A stretch of DNA of 28,143 bases, taken from Roseimarinus sp035271585. Lineage in GTDB: Bacteria > Bacteroidota > Bacteroidia > Bacteroidales > Prolixibacteraceae. The translations under genes were made by a program, and so were the position numbers. Location: NCBI GenBank assembly GCA_035271585.1, contig DATERL010000188.1, positions 1-28,143 of the forward strand, in the 5' to 3' direction. Under the pieces are notes generated by a model, which was not told the origin of the DNA, made no database searches, and worked only from the letters and a program-made list of their open reading frames with translations. Within the stretch, counting starts at the first letter, position 1. Each line of letters begins with the position of its first letter. This document shows, piece by piece, positions 23,016 through 28,143 of this stretch.

Positions 23016-23810
23016 ATGTTCAAATCTGTATTTACCATCAGTAAAATGGACTGCCCTTCCGAAGAATCCCTTATCAGGATGAAACTGGAAGGGCTTTCCG
23101 CAATTAAAAGTTTGGTGTTCGATATTGAAAACCGGAAGCTCACTGTATTTCATTCCGAAGAAAATGAGGAAATCGAAAAATACCTGAAAGAACTCAATTC
23201 AGGCGCTAAACTCCAAGAAACAATTGTTGCCCAAAAAGATGAACTCAAGGACGATTCATCAGTACAATCGAAACTGCTTTGGACAGTTCTGATTATCAAT
23301 TTTGTTTTTTTTACCATTGAAATCACCACGGGTTTTATTTCAAAATCCATGGGTTTGGTTGCCGATTCATTGGATATGCTGGCAGACGCTTTGGTATATG
23401 GCCTTAGCCTTTGGGCGGTTGGTTCAACAGTAATCCGAAAGAAAAAAGTAGCCCGGCTAAGCGGCTATTTTCAACTGGCATTAGCCCTGCTGGGTCTTTC
23501 AGAGGTAATACGCAGGTTTATCAGTTTTGAAGAAGTGCCGGATTTTCAAACCATGATTATTGTATCAATACTGGCATTGGTTGCCAATTCAGTTTGCCTC
23601 TATCTGTTGCAAAAGTCAAAGAGCAAAGAAGCACACATGAAAGCTACCATGATTTTTACATCAAACGATATAATTATCAATACGGGCGTTATCCTTGCAG
23701 GTATTTTGGTATTGTTGACCCAATCAAAATATCCCGATTTAATCATTGGCTCAATTGTATTTTTGATTGTGGTAAGAGGGGCTTTAAGAATTTTAAAATT
23801 AGGGAAATAG
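23016..23810 (+). CDS. CDF transporter with N-terminal MDCPSEE metal-type domain
   Basis: The 264-residue protein has an N-terminal HMA-sized domain (1-70) whose loop reads KMDCPSEE in place of CxxC, then a cation diffusion facilitator membrane part. TM2 carries D117, D120 and D124 (ADSLDMLADALVYG). TM5 carries H207 and D218 (HMKATMIFTSNDIIIN). CDF proteins exchange divalent cations for protons across the inner membrane. The usual C-terminal cytoplasmic domain is absent, so the N-terminal domain may replace it. The head of this gene is the parent type of the chimera at 14658. The next gene starts within a few bases. Confidence 0.82.
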   Translation: MFKSVFTISKMDCPSEESLIRMKLEGLSAIKSLVFDIENRKLTVFHSEENEEIEKYLKELNSGAKLQETIVAQKDELKDDSSVQSKLLWTVLIINFVFFTIEITTGFISKSMGLVADSLDMLADALVYGLSLWAVGSTVIRKKKVARLSGYFQLALALLGLSEVIRRFISFEEVPDFQTMIIVSILALVANSVCLYLLQKSKSKEAHMKATMIFTSNDIIINTGVILAGILVLLTQSKYPDLIIGSIVFLIVVRGALRILKLGK

Positions 23811-23816
23811 ATGCTT

Positions 23817-24146
23817 ATGAAAATAGTTTATTCCATACTTTTATTTGTTTTAGCCGGACTCTGTGAAATCGGCGGTGGTTACCTCATTTGGCTGTGGCTT
23901 CGGGAAAATAAACCCTGGTGGTTTGGAGCAATCGGAGGGATAATTCTTATAATGTATGGAATTGTGGCAACCTGGCAACCCGCTAACTTTGGGCGTGTAT
24001 ATGCCGCTTATGGTGGAGTGTTTATCATTATGGCCATACTGTGGGGTTGGAAAGTAGAAGGGTTTATCCCCGACAGGTACGATATAATTGGAGGAATCGT
24101 TGCGCTTATCGGGATGGGAATCATTATGTATGCCCCAAGAAATTAA
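23817..24146 (+). CDS. ynfA: YnfA family small membrane protein
   Basis: The 109-residue protein has four predicted transmembrane helices and the YnfA (UPF0060) signatures: CEIGGGYLIWLWLRE at the first helix, ATWQPANFGRVYAAYGGVFI in the middle, and DRYDIIGGIVALIGMGIIMY in the last. YnfA belongs to the drug/metabolite transporter superfamily near SMR pumps. A second ATG six bases upstream (23811) would add two residues; the inner one fits the family length. It lies between two CDF genes. Confidence 0.88.
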   Translation: MKIVYSILLFVLAGLCEIGGGYLIWLWLRENKPWWFGAIGGIILIMYGIVATWQPANFGRVYAAYGGVFIIMAILWGWKVEGFIPDRYDIIGGIVALIGMGIIMYAPRN

Positions 24147-24158
24147 ATCAGTAAAATT

Positions 24159-25055
24159 ATGGCACATTCACACGGGCATTCACATGCGACAAACAAAAGT
24201 TACGGAAAAGCTTTTTCTATTGGCATTGGTTTAAACATCACCTTTGTAGCCGTTGAAATATTTTATGGTTTGTTAGCCAACTCATCAGCACTATTAGCCG
24301 ATGCAGGCCACAACGCCAGCGACGTTTTGAGTTTGATTTTTGCCTGGGCTGCAATCAGGCTCGCTTCCATAAAACCAAAAGGAAAGTACACATACGGCCT
24401 TCGCAAAACAACCATTCTTGTATCGATACTCAATGCGTTATTGCTTTTTGGAGCAGTAATAGCAATTGGTTGGGATGCTGTAGGAAAATTCAAAAATCCC
24501 GAGCCTGTGGCCGGTACGCAGGTAATGATTGTTGCCGGGATAGGCGTAGTAATCAATACCATTACGGCTTTGCTGTTTATGAAAGGCCAAAAAGACGACC
24601 TGAACATCAAAGGGGCATTCCTGCACATGGCTGCCGATGCCGGGGTGTCGTTAGGTGTAGTAGCTGCCGGGCTATTGATTAACCTCACCGGAATTCAATG
24701 GATTGACCCGGTAATGAGTTTTATCATTATTCTGGTTATTCTTTGGGGTACATGGCGGTTGTTTACTGATTCCATTGATTTAGCGCTGGATGCAGTACCC
24801 AAACAAATAAAACTTGATAAAGTACGCAACTTTCTTTTATCCCAAAATGGAGTTAACGATATTCACGATTTACACGTTTGGGCAATGAGTACCACCCAAA
24901 TAGCTTTAACCGCCCACCTGATAATGCCAAAAGGGTTTAACGATGAATTTATTTCTGAACTGCAGAAGAAACTTGAACACGAATTCGGAATTGGACACAC
25001 AACCTTTCAAATTGAGAATGAAAGGATTGAAAAGGAATGTAAAACTGATTGTTGA
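24159..25055 (+). CDS. czcD: CzcD/ZitB-type CDF zinc/cadmium exporter
   Basis: The 298-residue protein begins with a His-rich tail (MAHSHGHSHA). The two transport-site motifs are H51xxxD55 (GHNASDVLSL) and H156xxxD160 (LHMAADAGVS), the HD-HD combination usual for Zn/Cd/Co transporters. A C-terminal cytoplasmic domain (VRNFLLSQNGVNDIHDLHVW) completes the CzcD architecture, which dimerises. The tail ends KECKTDC. It pumps metal from cytoplasm to periplasm by proton exchange. It differs from the CDF protein just upstream in motif type and in having the C-terminal domain. Confidence 0.93.
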   Translation: MAHSHGHSHATNKSYGKAFSIGIGLNITFVAVEIFYGLLANSSALLADAGHNASDVLSLIFAWAAIRLASIKPKGKYTYGLRKTTILVSILNALLLFGAVIAIGWDAVGKFKNPEPVAGTQVMIVAGIGVVINTITALLFMKGQKDDLNIKGAFLHMAADAGVSLGVVAAGLLINLTGIQWIDPVMSFIIILVILWGTWRLFTDSIDLALDAVPKQIKLDKVRNFLLSQNGVNDIHDLHVWAMSTTQIALTAHLIMPKGFNDEFISELQKKLEHEFGIGHTTFQIENERIEKECKTDC

Positions 25056-25068
25056 AAACTTTATAGAT

Positions 25069-25275
25069 ATGAAAATTCAATACCACTCAATCATAACCTG
25101 CCCAAATTGCGGGCATCAAAAAGAAGAAGAAATGCCTGAAGATTCATGCCAGTTCTTCTATGAGTGTGAAAAGTGCAAAGCTGTTATAAAACCCAAAAAA
25201 GGCGATTGCTGCGTTTATTGTTCATATGGTTCGGTAAAATGCCCTTCGATACAAAAGAATGAAAGTTGTTGCTGA
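25069..25275 (+). CDS. GDCCVxC-domain small cysteine-rich protein, copy 2
   Basis: The 68-residue protein has CPNC at 11-14, C27, YECEKC at 31-36, GDCCVYCSYGSVKCPSIQ at 45-62 and a terminal CC. It is close to the copy at 3543: the YECEKC and GDCCVYCSYG stretches are identical, with the same length up to the motif. Starting at the ATG 13 bases after the czcD stop gives the same N-terminus as the first copy. The added CC end suggests stronger thiol chemistry. It is the last gene of the metal block. Confidence 0.82.
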   Translation: MKIQYHSIITCPNCGHQKEEEMPEDSCQFFYECEKCKAVIKPKKGDCCVYCSYGSVKCPSIQKNESCC

Positions 25276-25365
25276 TTTTTTAACAAAACGGAAATGCAAC
25301 TGAGTTCCTACAAAAAGTATTTTCATTATATTTAACATTTGGTTTTACAAATACAACATCAAGTT

Positions 25366-25550
25366 GAAAAATAGCAGTTGTAAGTTTGAAAAATGCAATA
25401 GTAGAAAGGAAAAAAAGACTGGCAAGTAGGGGAAATATTGCAGTACGGTCGGAAAAATCAATTTCAAATCCGAATAGAGAAAATGTCGGTGGGGGTAACG
25501 CAATTGTAAGACTGAAAAACAGAATTGTAAAAGCGAAAAAACCAAATGTA
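25366..25550 (+). repeat. Array of GAAAAA tracts phased at about 21-22 bases
   Basis: A-tract blocks start at 25366, 25388, 25409, 25432, 25452, 25479, 25514 and 25535, with intervals of 22, 21, 23, 20, 27, 35 and 21 bases. Most are followed 12-17 bases later by GTAA or GTAG. A period of about two helical turns predicts curved DNA. This fills most of the 304-base gap 25276-25579, which has no reading frame of note. No known repeat family is recognised. Confidence 0.55.
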
Positions 25551-25579
25551 ATTAATTATTAACCTTTAAAAATTTAATT

Positions 25580-26239
25580 ATGGCATCACGAACAAAACTT
25601 ACAGACACAGCAACTTTGGAATTGTACCGGGTAGCTTTGGAAAATGCGGAGACCCAACCTGAAATTGCGGCTATTATGGCTGATTTAGGTTATGATTCAG
25701 TAGTTATCGCAGAAGGTAAAGCATTGCTTACAAAAACCCGGACTGCATACGATGCAAACAAAACCGAAGATGATGAAACATCTGCCGCTTACGCAGATTT
25801 TTCAAGTAAAAAGGAGCAATTAGAAGACACATTTAACACCCATCGAAAAAAAGCTAAAGTTGTATTCCGAAATGATTCATTAACCGCAGATAAATTAGCC
25901 ATTTCAGGCGTAATGCCACGGACATATATAAAATGGTTAGAAGCAGCAAAAAAGTTTTACAGTGTTGCATCTGCCGATTCTGCTATTCAAAGTAAATTAG
26001 CACGTTTAAAAATATCAGTTGACGACTTGACAGCAGCAAACACCCTAATATCTGGATTAGAAGCAGCAAGAGCAATTTATCTGAAAGAAAAAGGGGAATC
26101 ACAAGATGCAACAAAAATAAAAGATGCTGCATTTGCCAAAATAGATGATTGGATGAGTGAATTCTATGCAGTAGCAAAGATTGGTTTAGAGGATAATCCG
26201 CAGTTGTTAGAAGCATTGGGTAAAACAGTGAGAAGCTGA
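25580..26239 (+). CDS. All-helical protein of unknown function
   Basis: The 219-residue protein has no signal peptide and no cysteine. It is rich in Ala, Lys, Asp, Glu and Leu with strongly helical periodicity (LELYRVALENAETQPEIAAI, AYADFSSKKEQLEDTFNTHR, ARAIYLKEKGESQDATKIKD). It resembles the uncharacterised helical proteins common in Bacteroidota genomes, but I cannot name a domain. The phased A-tract array sits directly upstream and may control it. A Rho-independent terminator lies about 95 bases after the stop. Confidence 0.65.
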   Translation: MASRTKLTDTATLELYRVALENAETQPEIAAIMADLGYDSVVIAEGKALLTKTRTAYDANKTEDDETSAAYADFSSKKEQLEDTFNTHRKKAKVVFRNDSLTADKLAISGVMPRTYIKWLEAAKKFYSVASADSAIQSKLARLKISVDDLTAANTLISGLEAARAIYLKEKGESQDATKIKDAAFAKIDDWMSEFYAVAKIGLEDNPQLLEALGKTVRS

Positions 26240-26256
26240 TGGAAAAGCCCACCCTA

Positions 26257-26322
26257 TTTGTAAGCACACTGGCAAGCCCCACGAGCCGCCGCACGACCAA
26301 AGCTTGCCAAAGAGCTTACAAA
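26257..26322 (+). repeat. Two-arm inverted repeat (REP/attC-like)
   Basis: TTTGTAAGC (26257-26265) pairs with GCTTACAAA (26314-26322), and TGGCAAGC (26270-26277) pairs with GCTTGCCA (26302-26309), both perfectly, with four-base gaps in each arm. The loop is GC-rich (CCCCACGAGCCGCCGCACGA, then CCAAA). The two-box arms recall attC layout; a REP-type element is the alternative. Confidence 0.65.
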
Positions 26323-26334
26323 GCCAGCCCAAGT

Positions 26335-26356
26335 AACCGCCTTTAAGGGCGGTTTT
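26335..26356 (+). terminator. Rho-independent terminator
   Basis: AACCGCC (26335-26341) pairs with GGCGGTT (26348-26354) around TTTAAG, and the stem runs into TTTT. It ends transcription of the helical-protein gene. No other gene lies close upstream. Confidence 0.7.
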
Positions 26357-26393
26357 AGGGTTGCCCTCCCACAAAAAAAAACAAAATAAATTT

Positions 26394-26415
26394 GTGCTCC
26401 GTTGACAGTTTCGTG
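26394..26415 (+). repeat. Fragment of the 3272-type repeat core
   Basis: GTGCTCCGTTGACAGTTTCG resembles the core GTGCTCCGCAGACAGTTTTG at 3272-3291, differing in three bases. Its arms are not visible here, so it looks like a broken copy, about 90 bases upstream of a complete palindrome of the same general type. Confidence 0.45.
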
Positions 26416-26480
26416 CGGACAGAAAAGACAATTAACAAAACCTTAAATGACTGAAAAACAGACTGGAAGAATCAACGCCC

Positions 26481-26610
26481 AGTTGCTAACAAAGTGTATA
26501 AATCATTGGGCGGATAGTGCTAATTTCAAGGGTGTTACGTTTAATAAACTGCGTAGCGGTTTGACAGGAAAGTGCTTCGAAATGCCCAACGCTTCATACA
26601 CCAACCGTTC
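26481..26610 (+). repeat. attC-like palindrome before the nuclease-like gene
   Basis: GTGTATAAATCATTGGGC (26494-26511) and GCCCAACGCTTCATACAC (26584-26601) pair at 15 of 18 positions, with further pairing of AGTGCT with AAGTGCTT inside. The ends are GTTGCTAAC on the left and CCAACCGTTC on the right. The 74-codon frame across it has no protein-like features and is not called a gene. The nuclease-like gene starts 33 bases later. Confidence 0.6.
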
Positions 26611-26642
26611 TGAGCAAGTTTACGACACACTAAAAACAAAAA

Positions 26643-27905
26643 ATGGAACAACTTCTGAAAAGTATAAGTGAACTGAAAACGGAATATGATAATAGACGAG
26701 AAAAAGATAGATTTAATATAATTTCAATTTTTCATAAAGAAAGAGAAGAAAAACTTCATTCTCGAGTTATTTCTTATCTACTTTCTCCTAGTTCTGGTCA
26801 CGGAATGACAAATACTTATTGCAGCTTATTCATTAAAAATGTTTTAAAAATAAGTGATGCTGAGTTTAACTTATCAAACTTTGAAGTATTTCCAAATGAA
26901 TATGAAAAATCCGAGTATAAATTTATTGATATTTTAATAATAAATAAGTCTAGAAGTCAAGCTATAATCATTGAAAATAAAATTGATGCTAGAGACAGTA
27001 ATCATACCCATAAGCTGAACCTAGATAACAATATCGGGATTACAAATTTTGATTGTAAAAAAGCAAAAACAGGCTACATTGGCCAATTAGAAAGATATTA
27101 TAATACCATCAAGACTGGAATTGACAAAGATGGGATTGCTTGTCCAGAAACTCAATGTTACAATGTTTTTGTTTATTACTTATCACCTAATGGAAAACAA
27201 CCAGATAGCGAAAGTGTTGGAATGTTAAAAGACATACCAGAAAGCTGGAATGATAACAGTATAATTTCATACGATTACAGCATTAGAGAATGGCTAAAGG
27301 AATGCATCGAAAATACACCTTCTGAAAAAACCTTTGTTAAAGAATTTATTCAACATTATTTGAAAATCGTAAACAAAATGACACATAACGATATACCTCT
27401 TGACGAGAGAATTTCCTTAAAGAATATCATTGGGAACAATATTCAACATTCAAAGTATTTAATAGATAATTTCAAACACGTTAAGTGGCATACAGTATAT
27501 GAATTTTGGGAAGTATTGATTGACCAACTTAAAATTTCAGGTTATAAAAATATTGAAGCGTTTCCTAATGATGGGATTTATAAAGAATTAAATAATCCAT
27601 TGTTTACTAAGACTATAACTGAAGTTGCTCATTTAAATAAGCTCAATTTAAATTACGGAGTTTTATTCGATTTGAAAAATGGTCATAGAGCGTACATCTC
27701 TAGTCTCGGCAGATTATCTTGGGGAAATCAGCACCTTAATAAATGGTCATACTTTAAAATTAATGTTGATTTTTCTGATTTTTCGTTAGAGAGCACCTAT
27801 GGTTTAATTGACATAAAAAACATGTCATTTGCTATTGAGATAATCATTAGTGAGATTTCCTATTCAGAAAGCATTGATTATAATAATTTAACACCAATTC
27901 AGTAA
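26643..27905 (+). CDS. PD-(D/E)XK nuclease superfamily protein
   Basis: The 420-residue protein shows the PDDEXK_4-type N-terminal pattern: EKLHSRVISYLLSPSSGHG at 36-54, then the catalytic pair FIDILII (D96) and AIIIENKIDA (E111, K113), followed by GQLERYYNTI (Q148). The remaining half is a helical and beta region with no domain I can name (NHLNKW-type aromatic stretches, SYFKINVDFSDFSLES). Base composition is markedly more AT-rich than in the metal genes, pointing to separate transfer. It is bounded on the left by an attC-like palindrome, like a cassette. Stand-alone proteins of this type are common in defence or mobile regions; their substrates are unknown. Confidence 0.75.
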   Translation: MEQLLKSISELKTEYDNRREKDRFNIISIFHKEREEKLHSRVISYLLSPSSGHGMTNTYCSLFIKNVLKISDAEFNLSNFEVFPNEYEKSEYKFIDILIINKSRSQAIIIENKIDARDSNHTHKLNLDNNIGITNFDCKKAKTGYIGQLERYYNTIKTGIDKDGIACPETQCYNVFVYYLSPNGKQPDSESVGMLKDIPESWNDNSIISYDYSIREWLKECIENTPSEKTFVKEFIQHYLKIVNKMTHNDIPLDERISLKNIIGNNIQHSKYLIDNFKHVKWHTVYEFWEVLIDQLKISGYKNIEAFPNDGIYKELNNPLFTKTITEVAHLNKLNLNYGVLFDLKNGHRAYISSLGRLSWGNQHLNKWSYFKINVDFSDFSLESTYGLIDIKNMSFAIEIIISEISYSESIDYNNLTPIQ

Positions 27906-27938
27906 CTAACCAGCTCATAACAGGCGTTACTTCCTTTC

Positions 27939-27997
27939 CAAAAAAAACAGCTCCAACTCTGCATTAATCCAATTAATAACACAGAGTCGAAGCTGTT
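27939..27997 (-). terminator. Intrinsic terminator of the minus-strand recombinase
   Basis: AACAGCT/AGCTGTT (27946-27952 and 27991-27997) and ACTCTG/CAGAGT (27956-27961 and 27982-27987) form a two-part stem. On the minus strand the stem is followed by T8 (the A8 at 27940-27947 on the plus strand). It fits the end of the recombinase gene. It may also act on transcripts coming from the nuclease-like gene. Confidence 0.65.
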
Positions 27998-28056
27998 TCG
28001 TGGGTTATAGTTATTACATCTTTCTCTAATTCATTATTAATGATATTGTCGGGAGC

Positions 28057-28143
28057 CTATCCAAACAATTTCTCACTATCATTAAATTTAGCGGAAAGCC
28101 CCCTCATATCCTTGCTGATTTTCTCATTGGTGATACGAGCATA
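28057..28143 (-). CDS. C-terminal end of a tyrosine recombinase (partial)
   Basis: Read on the minus strand from the window edge, 28 residues are seen: YARITNEKISKDMRGLSAKF followed by NDSEKLFG, then TAG. The motif (I)YARITNEKISKDM is the tail of Bacteroidota phage- or ICE-type site-specific integrases, where the first Tyr is the catalytic nucleophile. Upstream catalytic residues (R, K, HxxR) lie outside the window. Past the stop the frame continues open for about 25 codons, so an earlier, longer tail is conceivable. The integrase suggests the island is near an element end, but no attachment site could be located. Confidence 0.7.
   Translation of the reverse strand, partial: YARITNEKISKDMRGLSAKFNDSEKLFG

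Noticed and set aside
26447..26671. 74-codon open frame before the nuclease-like gene
   Set aside because: It runs through an attC-like palindrome and overlaps the next gene. Composition is unlike a protein.
1..28143. CRISPR arrays, tRNA or rRNA genes
   Set aside because: No evenly spaced direct repeats with unique spacers, no tRNA cloverleaf with a CCA-adjacent acceptor stem, and no rRNA-like stretch were seen.

Overview
The window reads as an accessory region of a Bacteroidota genome, most likely an anaerobic or facultative member. The evidence is Bacteroidota-type promoters (TTTG followed by TAnnTTTG), mostly absent Shine-Dalgarno sequences, an RND efflux pump fused to a TolC-like domain, and families typical of the phylum (DUF6660-like, HYC_CC_PP-like, GDCCVxC). 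It is a heavy-metal resistance and homeostasis island about 20 kb long (roughly 5.1-25.3 kb, all on the + strand), bordered by mobile and repeat-rich DNA.

Left border (1-5.1 kb): a complete-looking IS21-family element (istA, istB, two terminal repeats at each end, hairpins at the istA start and istB stop); a DUF4145 gene; a frameshifted MerP-like HMA remnant running into a small GDCCVxC cysteine-rich gene; attC-like imperfect palindromes; and a decayed IS4/IS1634-type transposase.

Metal block A (5.1-17.2 kb): a Fur-family regulator, a DUF6660-like secreted Cys protein, a CzcA-TolC fusion, a His-rich lipoprotein adaptor, a P-II-like protein, a P1B-4-type ATPase, an in-frame chimera of a CDF-type N-terminal domain with a P-II tail, and a P1B-2 (Zn/Cd/Pb) ATPase. 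Together these could move divalent metals from cytoplasm to periplasm (ATPases) and on across the outer membrane (RND tripartite pump).

Block B (17.2-20.7 kb): a HydE-like radical SAM protein without hydrogenase neighbours, followed by four small exported proteins. One has an HMA-like tail, and one lipoprotein gene is frameshifted at a T8 tract.

Block C (20.7-25.3 kb): a second Fur-family regulator, a Spy/CpxP-like gene interrupted by TGA, SHOCT and DUF302 proteins, a small exported protein, a CDF transporter with an N-terminal metal-type domain, YnfA, a CzcD-like CDF and a second GDCCVxC gene. The two fur-like genes are each followed directly by the same operator-promoter: TTTGCAA-N5-TTGCA with a TAnnTTTG element at identical spacing. 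This points to one shared metalloregulatory circuit.

Right border (25.3-28.1 kb): a phased A-tract array before a helical protein of unknown function, several palindromes, a PD-(D/E)XK nuclease-like gene, and the C-terminal end of a minus-strand tyrosine recombinase with its terminator. The recombinase and the repeats suggest the block sits in or beside an integrative element. All calls come from reading the sequence; no database search was run.
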